DNA of 64,000 bases from Trileptium ribeirensis. Taxonomy: Eukaryota; Nematoda; Enoplea; Enoplida; Thoracostomopsidae. This document shows positions 23,181 to 35,971 of this stretch, piece by piece. Position numbers and translations under genes: made by a program. Position 1 is the stretch's first letter; the number at the start of each line of letters is the position of its first letter. The stretch spans positions 29,411 through 93,410 of the forward strand of contig JASANE010029426.1 in the NCBI GenBank assembly GCA_030248225.1. The letters run 5' to 3'. The notes below the pieces were generated by a model. The model saw nothing but the letters and a program-made list of their open reading frames with translations, was not told the DNA's origin and did no database searches.

Positions 23181-23880
23181 ACTTTTAGCATATTTCTGAG
23201 TCATTGATGGGTCATGCCTAATGCATTGCTACCTATATTATCTTTTACGTTAAAAGTCAACGGAAATTCTTTTCTGTACGAGTTTTACCCAAAGATTAGT
23301 TATTTACATATTCGACCCATCCCTAAACCTTAATAAACTGTTACTTATTAAGGTGTTTGAAAAATAAAACGCTTACAAATCTAAACAAACCTAATTCTGA
23401 ATCAGGAAAAGACAGCGTCACATAAAATGGGAAGACCCCAAAGAAGCTATATGGCCAATTTGAAACCAGAATTCTCACCGGAGTAAATATTGTTATTTAC
23501 AGGCGTAACTTTATTTAATTGTGAACCAAAAAAGATAAATAAGTAAGGTACACCTTTATAGAGAACGTCAGCAGGAGTCGGAGAGAATTGTAGATATTTT
23601 TGGGAGGAGTGAATTGCCGTAAACATTTGCAAGAGTATACAACTCCTTTCAGCGATCGATAACTGTTAGCACAAACACACGTCATTGCGTCTAAAATTTG
23701 CGTGTCGTATAATGACGTTAGTAGACGTCATTTTAATAGCGGCACTACATTCGTGTCTCCACTATCGTCAGATATCGACAGAAAAGTTCAAAACATTAAC
23801 ATAATAAAAATATTTTACTAACATTTTCGGTACAAAGGAAGAACCCTGATAACCCAAAAAAAAAATGAAAAATATCATAA
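23181..23880. other. Non-coding spacer before the 362-bp array
   Basis: No gene or repeat was recognised. Confidence 0.45.
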
Positions 23881-26533
23881 ATATGGCCAATGTAACCTTT
23901 ATGGGCGGAAGTGAAATGCATGCCATGCCGTTCTCGATATACTAAGCCTAAGCCTTAGTCTTAGCCTAAGCTAAGGTCCCTATATGAGCCATGTAATAGG
24001 AAATTTCTAGACTGCCTCAATAAACTCGCTCCTTGGTCAAAGTTGACTAAGTTAGGGCTAGAAGTAAAGGAAGATACTCTGACCCGTATGCCCACGAAAT
24101 AACTATCACCCGACTAATATTCTGAACCAGTTATAGCACTTAAATTTTTAAACGAGTGACGACGACAAAGTGACGACAATGAATGCTTACAAATTTCCAA
24201 CACTAATATATATTTAAGTTTAATATTTTAATAACTTATAAAATTGGGCCCATGTCAACTTTATGGACCGAAGTATAATGCATGCCATGCCGTTCTCGAT
24301 ATACTAAGCCTACGCCTTAGTCTTAGCCTAAGCTAAGGTCCCTATATGAGCCATGTAATAGGAAATTTCTAGACTGCCTCAATAAACTCGCTCCTTGGTC
24401 AAAGTTGACTAAGTTAGAGCTAGAAGTAAAGGAAGATACTCTGACCCGTATGCCCACGAAATAACTATCACCCGACTAATATTCTGAACCAGTTATAGCA
24501 CTTAAATTTTTAAACGAGTGACGACGACAAAGTGACGACAATGAATGCTTACAAATTTCCAACACTAATATATATTTAAGTTTAATATTTTAATAACTTA
24601 TAAAATTGGGCCCATGTCAACTTTATGGACCGAAGTATAATGCATGCCATGCCGTTCTCGATATACTAAGCCTAAGCCTTAGTCTTAGCCTAAGCTATGG
24701 TCCCTATATGAGCCATGTAATAGGAAATTTCTAGACTGCCTCAATAAACTCGCTCCTTGGTCAAAGTTGACTAAGTTAGGGCCAGAAGTAAAGGAAGATA
24801 CTCTGACCCGTATGCCCACGAAATAACTATCACCCGACTAATATTCTGAACCAGTTATAGCACTTAAATTTTTAAACGAGTGACGACGACAAAGTGACGA
24901 CAATGAATGCTTACAAATTTCCAACACTAATATATATTTAAGTTTAATATTTTAATAACTTATAAAATTGGGCCCATGTCAACTTTATGGACCGAAGTAT
25001 AATGCATGCCATGCCGTTCTCGATATACTAAGCCTAAGCCTTAGTCTTAGCCTAAGCTATGGTCCCTATATGAGCCATGTAATAGGAAATTTCTAGACTG
25101 CCTCAATAAACTCGCTCCTTGGTCAAAGTTGACTAAAGTTAGGGCCAGAAGTAAAGGAAGATACTCTGACCCGTATGCCCACGAAATAACTATCACCCGA
25201 CTAATATTCTGAACCAGTTATAGCACTTAAATTTTTAAACGAGTGACGACGACAAAGTGACGACAATGAATGCTTACAAATTTCCAACACTAATATATAT
25301 TTAAGTTTAATATTTTCATAACTTATAAAATTGGGCCCATGTCAACTTTATGGACCGAAGTATAATGCATGCCATGCCGTTCTCGATATACTAAGCCTAA
25401 GCCTTAGTCTTAGCCTAAGCTATGGTCCCTATATGAGCCATGTAATAGGAAATTTCTAGACTGCCTCAATAAACTCGCTCCTTGGTCAAAGTTGACTAAG
25501 TTAGGGCCAGAAGTAAAGGAAGATACTCTGACCCGTATGCCCACGAAATAACTATCACCCGACTAATATTCTGAACCAGTTATAGCACTTAAATTTTTAA
25601 ACGAGTGACGACGACAAAGTGACGACAATGAATGCTTACAAATTTCCAACACTAATATATATTTAAGTTTAATATTTTAATAACTTATAAAATTGGGCCC
25701 ATGTCAACTTTATGGACCGAAGTATAATGCATGCCATGCCGCTCTCTATATACTAAGCCTAAGCCTTAGTCTTAGGCTAAGCTATGGTCCCTATATGAGC
25801 CATGTAATAGGAAATTTCTAGACTGCCCTCAATAAAACCGCTCCTTGGTCAAAGTTGACTTAGTTAGGGCCGAGAAGTAAAGGAAGATACTCTGACCCGT
25901 ATGCCCACGAAATAACTATCACCCAACTAATATTCTGAACCAGTTATAGCACTTAAATTTTTAAACCAGTGACGACGACAAAGTGACGACAATGAATGCT
26001 TACAAATTTCCAACACTAATATATATTTAAGTTTAATATTTTAATAACTTATAAAATTGGGCCCATATCAATTTTAGGGTCCAAAGTATAATGCATGCCA
26101 TGCTGTTTCTCCATATACTAAGCCTACGCCTTAGTCTTAGCCTAAGCTAAGGTCCCTATATGAGCCATGTAATAGGAAATTTCTAAACTGGCCCCCAATA
26201 AACTCGCTCCTTGGTCAAAGTTGACTAAGTTAGGGCTAGAAGTAAAGGAAGATACTCTGACCCGTATGCCCACGAATAACTATCACCCGACTAAAAAATA
26301 TTCTGAACGGTCAGTTATAGCACTTAAATTTTTAAACGAGTGACGACGACAAAGTGACGACAATGAATGCTTACAAATTTCCAACACTAATATATATTTA
26401 AGTTTAAAAATTCAAGAACTTATAAAAATTGGGCCCAATGTCAAGTTTATGGACCGAAAGTATAATGCATGCCATGCCGTTCTCGATATACTAAGCCTAA
26501 GTCTTAGTCTTAGCCTAAGCTAATATCTCTATA
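23881..26533 (+). repeat. 362-bp satellite array with TTAGGC-like core, about seven copies
   Basis: The anchor TGCCATGCCG, or its variant, is found at 23921, 24283, 24645, 25007, 25370, 25732, 26096 and 26470. The spacings are 362, 362, 362, 363, 362, 364 and 374. Each unit has a core of CTAAGCC and CCTTAG words, then CCCTATATGAGCCATGTAAT, and later ACGAGTGACGACGACAAAGT. The first four or five copies are nearly identical; the last two carry many small insertions and substitutions, as expected at an array edge. Single copies occur at 17280, 22480 and 32040. Confidence 0.97.
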
Positions 26534-26541
26534 TGAGGAGT

Positions 26542-26575
26542 AGCAATACGTACGGTTAACAAACAATGTATTGCT
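26542..26575. repeat. 10-bp inverted repeat at the junction of two satellites
   Basis: AGCAATACGT (26542-26551) faces ATGTATTGCT (26566-26575), with one mismatch. It occupies the short gap between the 362-bp array and the 236/278-bp array and matches the hairpin at 14-52. Confidence 0.65.
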
Positions 26576-26579
26576 CGCT

Positions 26580-29500
26580 GGGCCCAGCGTTCAGTCCATA
26601 TAAAGTTGAATAACGGGCAATAAAATAACGTAAGGATGTTCGACGGTTAGGGAGTAACACACCCCACCCCTTTAGACACCTATGATATATATTAAACATA
26701 ATTACAAATACGAACTGCGGTCAGGACATGTTATGTAGTTCAAAACACAAAGTTGTGAATGAAACTTTTAGTACGGAAAGAGAGGGCTTCGACAAATAGT
26801 AAATCCATCAAGATAACAAGTGAACTATACGATCCTAAACTAGCCAAGAATTCGTGCGGGCCCAGCGTTCAGTCCATATAAAGTTGAATAGCGGGCAATA
26901 CAAATAACGTAAGGGTGTTCGAGGCTCAGGAAGTAACACACCTCACCCCTTTAGACACAACTCATGTTATGTAGTTCAAAACGCAAAGTTGTGAGTGAAA
27001 CTTTTAGTATTGAAAGAGAGGGCTTCGACAAATAGTAAATCCATCAAGATAACAAGTGAACTATACGATCCTAAACTAGCCAAGAATTCGTGCGGGCTCA
27101 GCATTCAGTCCATCTAAAGTTGAATAACGGGCAATACAAATAACGTAAGGGTATTCGACGCTCAGGGAGTAACACACCTCACCCCTTTAGACACCACTCA
27201 TGTTATGTAGTTCAAAACGCAATGTTGTGAATGAAACTTTTAGTACGGAAAGAGAGGGCTTCGACAAATAGTAAATCCATCAAGATAACAAGTGAACTAT
27301 ACGATCCTAAACTAGCCAAGAATTCGTGCGGACCCAGCGTTCAGTCCATATAAAGTTGAATAACGGGCAATACAAATAACGTAAGGGTGTTCGACGCTCA
27401 GGGAGTAACACACCTCACCCCTTTAGACACCGCTCATGTTATGTAGCTCAAAACGCAAAGTTGTGAATGAAACTTTTTGTACCGAAAGAGAGGGCTTTGA
27501 CAAATAGTAAATCCATCAAGATAACAAGAAAACTACACGATCCTAAACTAGCCAAGAATTCGTGCGGGCCCAGCGTTCAGTCCATATAAAGTTGAATAAC
27601 GGGCAATACAAATAACGCAAGGATGTTCGACGCTCAGAGAGTAACACACCCACCCCTTTAGACACCTATGATATATATTAAACATAATTACAAATACGAA
27701 CAGCGGGCAGGACATGTTATGTAGTTCGAAACACAAAGTTGTGAATGAAACTTTTAGTACGGAAAGAGAGGGCTTCGACAAATAGTAAATCCATCAAGAT
27801 AACAAGTGAACTATACGATCCTAAACTAGCCAAGTATTCGTGCGGGCCCAGCGTTCAGTCCATATAAAGTTGAATAACGGGCAATACAAATAACGTAGGG
27901 ATGTTCGACGCTCAGAGAGTAACACACCCCACCCCTTTTGACACCACTCATGTTATGTAGTTCAAAACATAAAGTTGTGAATGAAACTTTTAGCACCGAA
28001 AGAGAGGGCTTCGACAAATAGTAAATCCATCAAGATAACAAGTGAACTATACGATCCTAAACTAGCCAAGAATTCGTGCGGGCCCAGCGTTCAGTTCATA
28101 TAAAGTTGAATAACGGGCAATACAAATAACGTAAGGGTGTTCGACGCTCAGGAAGTAACACACCCCACCCCTTTAGATACCTATGGTATATATTAAACAT
28201 AATTACAAATACAAACAGCGGGCAGGACATGTTATGTAGTTCAAAACACAAATTTGTGAATGAAACTTTTAGTACGGAAAGGGAGCGCTTCGACAAATAG
28301 TAAATCCATCAAGATAACATTGTGAACTATACGATCCTAAACTAGCCAAGAATTCGTGCGGGCCCAGCGTTCAGTCCATATAAAGTTGAATAACGGGCAA
28401 TACAAATAACGTAAGGATGTACGACGCTCGGGGAGTAACACACCCCACCCCTTTAGACACCACCCAGGTTATGTAGCTCGAAACACAAAGTTGTGAATGA
28501 AACTTTTAGTACCGAAAGAGAGGGCTTCGACAAATAGTAAATCCATCTAGATAACAAGTGAAGTATACGATCCTAAATTATCCAAGAGTTGGTGCGGGCC
28601 CAGCGTTCAGTCCATATAAAGTTGAATAACGGGCAATACAAATAACGTAAGGGTGTTCGACCCTCAGGCAGTAACACACCCCACCACGCTAGACACCATT
28701 CATGTTAAGTAGCTCAAAACACAAAGTTGTGAATGAAACTTTTAGCACCGAAAGAGAGGGCTTCGACAAATAGTAAATCCATCAAGATAACAAGTGAACT
28801 ATACGATCCTAAACTAGCCAAGAATTCGTGTAGGCCCAGCGTTCAGTCCATATAAAGTTGAATAACGGGCAATACAAATAACGTAAGGATGTTCGACGCT
28901 CGGGGAGTAACACACCCCACCCCTTTAGACACCACCCATGTTATGTAGCTCGAAACACAAAGTTGTGAATGAAACTTTTAGTACCGAAAGAGAGGGCTTC
29001 GACAAATAGTAAATCCATCTAGATAACAAGTGAAGTATACGATCCTAAATTATCCAAGAGTTGGTGCGGGCCCAGCGTTCAGTCCATATAAAGTTGAATA
29101 ACGGGCAATACAAATAACGTAAGGGTCTTCGACCCTCAGGCAGTAACACACCCCACCACGCTAGACACCATTCATGTTAAGTAGCTCAAAACACAAAGTT
29201 GTGAATGAAACTTTTATTACCGAAAGTGAGGGCTTCGACAAATAGTAAATCCAGCAAGATAACAAGTGAACTATACGATCCTAAACTAGCCAAGAATTCG
29301 TGCGGGCCCAGCGTTCAGTCCATATAAAGTTGAATAACGGGCAATAAAATAACGTAAGGATGTTCGACGGTTAGGGAGTAACACACCCCACCCCTTTAGA
29401 CACCTATGATATATATTAAACATAATTACAAATACGAACAGCGGTCAGGACATGTTATGTAGTTCAAAACACAAAGTTGTGAATGAAACTTTTAGGACGG

Positions 29501-31002
29501 AAAGAGAGGGCTTCGACAAATAGTAAATCCATCAAGATAACAAGTGAACTATACGATCCTAAACTAGCCAAGAATTCGTGCGGGCCCAGCGTTCAGTCCA
29601 TATAAAGTTGAATAACGGGCAATAAAATAACGTAAGGATGTTCGACGGTTAGGGAGTAACACACCCCACCCCTTTAGACACCTATGATATATATTAAACA
29701 TAATTACAAATACGAACAGCGGTCAGGACATGTTATGTAGTTCAAAACACAAAGTTGTGAATGAAACTTTTATTACCGAAAGTGAGGGCTTCGACAAATA
29801 GTAAATCCAGCAAGATAACAAGTGAACTATACGATCCTAAACTAGCCAAGAATTCGTGCGGGCCCAGCGTTCAGTCCATATAAAGTTGAATAACGGGCAA
29901 TAAAATAACGTAAAGATGTTCGACGGTTAGGGAGTAACACACCCCACCCCTTTAGACACCTATGATATATATTAAACATAATTACAAATACGAACAGCGG
30001 TCAGGACATGTTATGTAGTTCAAAACACAAAGTTGTGAATGAAACTTTTAGTACGGAAAGAGAGGGCTTCGACAAATAGTAAATCCATCAAGATAACAAG
30101 TGAACTATACGATCCTAAACTAGCCAAGAATTCGTGCGGGCCCAGCGTTCAGTCCATATAAAGTTGAATAACGGGCAATAAAATAACGTAAGGATGTTCG
30201 ACGGTTAGGGAGTAACACACCCCACCCCTTTAGACACCTATGATATATATTAAACATAATTACAAATACGAACAGCGGTCAGGACATGTTATGTAGTTCA
30301 AAACACAAAGTTGTGAATGAAACTTTTATTACCGAAAGTGAGGGCTTCGACAAATAGTAAATCCAGCAAGATAACAAGTGAACTATACGATCCTAAACTA
30401 GCCAAGAATTCGTGCGGGCCCAGCGTTCAGTCCATATAAAGTTGAATAACGGGCAATAAAATAACGTAAGGATGTTCGACGGTTAGGGAGTAACACACCC
30501 CACCCCTTTAGACACCTATGATATATATTAAACATAACTACAAATACGAACAGCGGTCAGGACATGTTATGTAGTTCAAAACACAAAGTTGTGAATGAAA
30601 CTTTTAGTACGGAAAGAAAGGGCTTCGACAAATAGTAAATCCATCAAGATAACAAGTGAACTATACGATCCTAAACTAGCCAAGAATTCGTGCGGGCCCA
30701 GCGTTCAGTCCATATAAAGTTGAATAACGGGCAATAAAATAACGTAAGGATGTTCGACGGTTAGGGGGTAACACACCCCACCCCTTTAGACACCTATGAT
30801 ATATATTAAACATAATTACAAATACGAACAGCGGTCAGGACATGTTATGTAGTTCAAAACACAAAGTTGTGAATGAAACTTTTATTACCGAAAGTGAGGG
30901 CTTCGACAAATAGTAAATCCATCAAGATAACAAGTGAACTATACGATCCTAAACTAGCCAAGAATTCGTGCGGGCCCAGCGTTCAGTCCATATAAAGTTG
31001 AA
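26580..31002 (+). repeat. Satellite array of 17 units in two lengths (236 and 278 bp)
   Basis: GGGCCCAGCG, or its variant, starts units at 26580, 26858, 27094, 27330, 27566, 27844, 28080, 28360, 28596, 28832, 29068, 29304, 29582, 29860, 30138, 30416 and 30694. A partial unit begins at 30972. Spacings are 236 (short) or 278 (long; one of 280). Long units carry an extra 42-bp module (TATGATATATATTAAACATA and following) between GACACC and CATGTTATGTAG. The order is L S S S L S L S S S S L L L L L L. Small minus-strand open frames inside it are by-products of the repeat. Confidence 0.97.
29304..30971 (+). repeat. 556-bp higher-order dimer, three copies, at the right end of the array
   Basis: In the six long units at the right end, one unit has the pattern AG-ACGGAAAGA-AG and the next has ATTACCGAAAGTGAG at the same place, strictly alternating through 29304, 29582, 29860, 30138, 30416 and 30694. 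The repeating block is therefore two long units (556 bp). Confidence 0.85.
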
Positions 31003-31692
31003 ACAACCTGTTCAATATTAAGCAATGCTATGTATGCAAAGCCGGTAAGCTGTAATAAAATTTCTTCGGGTAATATTGCAAGTGTCTTATTTGGCAACAT
31101 AAAATTATCAAGCAATTGTGTAATTCAGAAAAATAAAGCTAATTCTTTCAACATAAAATTGGTCAAAATGCAATATTTTTTCAATGTAAACAAAATTTCA
31201 ATGCATATCGATGCCTGGTTCCACTAATTGAAGAGAGGCAACGACTCCAAGGTATCTAAGAAATTCAACGCTTTATAAAAATTTATCCAGCAAATACGAC
31301 CCATGCTTATACACAATATTCCGAATATAGCTAATGTGACCTTAGTTTAATTGCAGAAAGGGCCGAACGAGTAATTCAGTTGTACAATTTATTCTAACCC
31401 CTGATTTTAACATTATACTAAACTCTATTACAACAAGATTAGACCTAATACAGTGGACCAAATCCCAAACTTACAAATTTATCCAAAGAGATAATTATAT
31501 GCGCAAATTGTTCGGTCTATTCTTCACAAATTACTCTTAATACTAGTCGGTGCGCGAAACAAAACTAACCGTGCGATCTGTATAAACAATTGTTGACGAC
31601 TTGTGATTTTTGACATTTCCTCGTAATCGTGCTCTACCTGCCATGTTTTTATGTCTTGAATTAAACACTAAAATCAATTAATACTGTCGATT
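31003..31692. other. Non-coding, right flank of the satellite
   Basis: The array stops abruptly after AAAGTTGAA. A 65-codon open frame at 31030-31227 has no support. Nothing else was recognised. Confidence 0.45.
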
Positions 31693-31945
31693 GTAAATGC
31701 TACCAGTGGTTCTCACTTTAACAACAACGGCTTGCGTTTTATTGCAAATACGAGCGGATTTTTCCACATTATTGTAAACACAACCAGTGGTTCCCATACG
31801 ATTGTAAATACAGCCTGTGATTACTATATTTTTCTAAATGCAACCAGTGGTTTTACACTTTTGTAAATACAACCAGTGGGTTCCGCATTATTCAAAAACA
31901 ACGCCCGGTTTCTACATAATAAATCCAACCAGTATTTTTAATGAG
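31693..31945. repeat. Decayed minisatellite, period about 35-45 bp
   Basis: GTAAAT(A/G)C-A-CCAGTGGTT recurs five or six times (for example ACCAGTGGTTCTCAC, AACCAGTGGTTCCCAT and AACCAGTGGGTTCCGC) with variable spacing and substitutions. Confidence 0.75.
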
Positions 31946-32039
31946 GTCTATACAATAGCAGTTTCACCGTAAGAATATTTAGCAACATCGTAAATAAAAC
32001 ACCTGTATCACATTTAGGGGTCACATATTATATCGTTAA

Positions 32040-32215
32040 GAGCAGCAGCTTTATTGCAGGGCTCGGCAGCAACCCAATTTTGGCTTAGTTATCTGGCTCG
32101 AACAGGGACCTTAGCATAGGCTAAAGCTTCAGGCTTAATAAATCAAGAAATGCATAGCATGAATTCCGCTTTCGCCCTTAAAAGTTACATCGGTCCAAAA
32201 TTGTGACATAATAGT
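32040..32215 (-). repeat. Single dispersed copy of the 362-bp unit, minus strand
   Basis: Reverse-complemented, it runs AATTTTGGACCGATGTAACT, then GAATTCATGCTATGC, then TATTAAGCCTGAAGC and ATGCTAAGGTCCCTG. It follows the array unit in order but with many substitutions. Confidence 0.75.
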
Positions 32216-33799
32216 GGTCAAAGGACACGAAAACACAGCAGTGACAAATTCGTTTTGGCTGCTCTCTTCAATAATATTATGATCGGGACAATTATAATTT
32301 TTAACCTATATCTTATAGCATGTTTCACTTCACCAAAATATGTACCACAGGTTAATACTTCAGAAGAACAATCAAGAGCAGTTACAAGCATCTAATAAAA
32401 GAGCAAATATATAAATATTAAAACGTATTTAGAGAGTACCATACAAGGATTTACGCATTTGTTTAAGCAATGAACAATATAAAAAACAACGCTTTGTTTA
32501 AAGACACTGTTCAGCGCAAAAACATGCTCATAATAGAATTTTAATTTCCGCCGAAGTTTACAATATCGAACAACAGGTTCGCAACTAGAATACAAACTTG
32601 ATTGATGAATAGCACAAAAAACACACAGTCACGGTTTTATAAAAAAATAGCTTTTTCAGTCGCTTGAACTCTAACAGCTGAGCGTCAACCTACGACTATA
32701 GATTTTGGAATCCATACATGTCGGTGTGAAATGTCGAGTCTGTCGACTCGCTTGATCAATAGCATTTTTGATTCAATTTTTTTAAAGTTAACATTTCGAA
32801 GAAATTCATTTAAAAATATAATTTGAATCTATATGTAAGCAGGTGATCATGACTGCAAAGCTCCATTTGGAGTGACTTGGCTTTGTCAGATGCTCTATAA
32901 AAATAAGCCGCTTCACCCGCCACATATGTACAACAATGCATGGTACAACAAAAATGTATTTAATCCTAATGCCATTATCTTGCAAACATGTAATAGTCAT
33001 TCTATTCGAACGAAACACACCCAAGTTGAACATTTGTTTCGTTTTTATGTATGGAATATTTATATGTACGTTGTTATTCACTGATATTGCGAGGATCCAT
33101 ACGAATTGAACAAAAGTTCGGAAATAGCATGGTTGCAAATGCACTGTGTTCTAAACAGAGGGATCTGAGTACGGCTAGAGGCCGCTGCAAAGGACTGTTC
33201 AAGACGACAAAAATATACATTATTTAAGCTTGACGTAACTAAATATGATAAAAAGGTTGTAATCAGTATCGTTTCTTAATATGATAGGTTTCCCGCTTTC
33301 ATTTAATGTCACTCACAACAAACAGGGTAAACTTGATAAAAGATTAAATGTTGATAAAGTGCTAAAAAGTGTGTTCGGGAATATCAACACTTAATATGAA
33401 CGTGTATTTATATTGCGTTCACCTACTCTTAATCGAGCGATAGTCTAAATTCTGACTAAAGTACCGCACTTATTTATGTATCACGGTGTTTAAATATTTT
33501 TCAATATGCAAATACTCAGCCCCTAAAGTGTATAAAGTAAGCATATATCTATTAGGCCATGTGGAACAGTATCCGCTAGCAGCTAAATTTAATGTTAATT
33601 GCTTGCATCTATTATTCATTTCGCTACAGAAGTGGGTACTAATGAAATTAACTTTCATTAAACTGTAAATAATACGACGAAATAGAAACTTTCTATATGA
33701 ATGCGAGTCAAAGTCTATTTCGGGCATATACAAATGCTACGTAAGTTAATCAGAACGTAGTTGAGATTGTGTGTTGCCGGGGTAAAAGCTTTTATATTC
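32216..33799. other. Non-coding
   Basis: No gene could be supported. The open frames of 60-112 codons here overlap one another on opposite strands and lack recognisable features. Confidence 0.45.
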
Positions 33800-34790
33800 T
33801 GTCTGTGTGTATGATCGGCCATAACTCGGGAAAGACTTTACCGATTTTCATGATCTTGAGCTCGTTCAACCCTGCATAGTCGACTTACCGTGTACAACCC
33901 GAGCGTTTTTTGATTCGAGGTCTGGTTCCGGGGTCAGCGTCAAAATGTGTGTTTTTTACGTCTTTTTAGTGCCTTCACGGAAGCAAGGTTATTTTTATCT
34001 TTACTTTGGAATTTATTGTTTGGTTGCTTACATTTCATAGTAAGATGATAAATGCCGACGCCTCTTTTTTTGGATTAAGGCTCCAGTTCTGGAGTTATGG
34101 AGCTCGAGGTATGGCACCCTCGTGGTTCCTCGACCCAAAATTAGAAAATTTGTTCAGACGTCGTGGGCGGCTGAAAAGGTTCCCTGTAGGGTTTTCTGCA
34201 TGAGAAGCTCATTTTCGGTGTTGGTTTTGCTGTACGACCGATGGTTCCATGGGTACTGGGGTATGGCGCCCCGAGTTTCGGGGTCAGAGGGCAAAATGAG
34301 GGTTGTTATCTTATTCTAGTACTCTTCACGGAAGCAATGTTATTTTTATCTTAACTTTCGAATTTTTTCTCTGGTTAATTTTATTTCATAGCAAAATGAT
34401 AAATGTCGATGCCTCTTTTTGGTTTTTCTATTAAGGCTCCGGTACATAGGGTTTGAGGTATGGCGACCTTGTGGTTCTTCGGCCCAAAATTCGAAAATTT
34501 GTTATGACATCCTGGGCAGCTGAAAAGCTTTACTTAACTTTACGAGCTGAAAAGCTTTATCGTGTACAACCCCGACCCACTTTACTTTATGTTTTTGCTA
34601 TGAAACTCATTGACAATGTTGATTTTGCTCAGCGGCCCATGGTTTCATGGGTACGAGGGTTTGGGTGGGGATGCATGGTTCATCGACCCAAAATTCCAAA
34701 TTTTATTGTGACGTCCTGGAAGGCTGATAGCTTGCACTTGGGCCGTTTTTGGGCATGGAAAACTTATTGCCGGTGGTACGTTTGTTCTAA
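33800..34790. repeat. Diverged tandem repeat, period about 350 bp
   Basis: CTTCACGGAAGCAAGGTTAT at about 33973 and CTTCACGGAAGCAATGTTAT at about 34325 start two copies about 352 bp apart. CCCAAAATT-(A/C)GAAAATTTGTT recurs at about 34133 and 34484, and in a weaker third copy at about 34685. The open frames through it are repeat by-products. Confidence 0.8.
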
Positions 34791-35186
34791 CTTGTGCGGT
34801 ATTGTGTGATATCCAAATATAGCATATCGCCGTAGGCTGTCGAGAACTGATTGGCTGTGCACGCAAAATTCGTTGGTGTACCTGTGCTTCACTACGTTCT
34901 GCAATCTCGATAGAGTTTACTAGTATATATGGGAAACCAACAACCAGGTCTGAGCAATTAAACATAGTGCTACTTATTATCGAATTTAGACTCATGACAG
35001 AAAATTAATTCGTCATAGGCTGCAATACAATTAAATTTTAGAGAATTTTAAAATCATTATGAAAAATTGATATTTCAGATCATTTTGTTTGACAAAATCG
35101 GTGTAAAATTGGATTGTAGTCAGCATTTTATTGGTTGACAACAAAATTCTACCCTAGTTCCCAGTTTAACTGGCTTAGCGGGTTAA
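34791..35186. other. Non-coding
   Basis: Nothing was recognised. Confidence 0.4.
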
Positions 35187-35501
35187 CTAAACATTCACTA
35201 CTATCGGTAGCATAACGGGGGCGCTTGAGACCATCGGTGCAGAAGCGACTACGTTAGTACTTAATTGGGTAGACGCTGCAGAAGTCGTCGTAGTCACTAC
35301 AGTTCTAGTATCGCTGATCGAAACAACAATATTCCTAACTGGGGCTGACGCAACGGGAACAGTCGCAGCCACACGCGCTGACACCACATTCGGCGCAGAC
35401 ACTACTCTATTGGACACTGACGGAATATCAGCAGACGTCAGTGGAGCAACCACCAACGGCGTCGCAACAGGAATCGGTTCAGCCCTAACAGGATCTATCA
35501 A
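35187..35501 (-). CDS. Hypothetical Val/Ala/Ser/Thr-rich open frame (doubtful)
   Basis: An ATG-started frame of 104 codons encodes a low-complexity protein (MIDPVRAEPIPVATPL, then repeated VVSAP and VASAP words). No domain, signal peptide or membrane segment can be made out. Such compositions occur in gag-like or linker proteins and also arise by chance from repeated codons. No splice partner or homologue is apparent, so I list it only because its composition is not that of the random frames around it. Confidence 0.25.
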   Translation of the reverse strand: MIDPVRAEPIPVATPLVVAPLTSADIPSVSNRVVSAPNVVSARVAATVPVASAPVRNIVVSISDTRTVVTTTTSAASTQLSTNVVASAPMVSSAPVMLPIVVNV

Positions 35502-35968
35502 TCTGATAGATCACCTAAAATAGCATTTCCTAATCAGCAACATATAATACCGCACAAACGCCGCCAGCCGACATGATCAAACGTTCCATTATCCAATAAC
35601 CATCTTCAGTTCGAACAACGCGTTAAAACTAGGTTCGGACATCCCTGTCCAAATTCAGTTTACATGATACAGAGGACAAACATAGACTAAAAGATTTACT
35701 GCTTACTCAAAGATTAACCGGACGCTCGGCCCTAGTTGTAAAAACTATGTTCAATTCATACGATCAAGTATAACTGTCTAAATCGGTCCTCCTAGTCACA
35801 TGAGCCTACCCTTCACATCAGTTACCAATACGTGAGACACATGTAACGATGCTGCAATGTACACGGTAGAATACAGTACTGTGCACACGGTGGTACCAAT
35901 TAATTCATCTACCAGTTTTACTATAATCTAACGTTTCGACCTATAAGCTGGCACAATCATCAATGTGT
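35502..35968. other. Non-coding
   Basis: Nothing was recognised. Confidence 0.4.
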
Positions 35969-35971
35969 TAA

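Noticed and set aside
23935..23970. Telomere repeat tract (TTAGGC)n
   Set aside because: Only two or three imperfect CTAAGCC words occur per unit and they switch to the opposite sense; it is part of a satellite unit and not a telomere.
27548..28296. Repeated minus-strand open frames of 63-77 codons beginning MSKPSLSVLKVS in the 236/278-bp satellite
   Set aside because: They recur only because the DNA unit recurs; the frame is closed in many units and is not conserved better than the rest of the unit.
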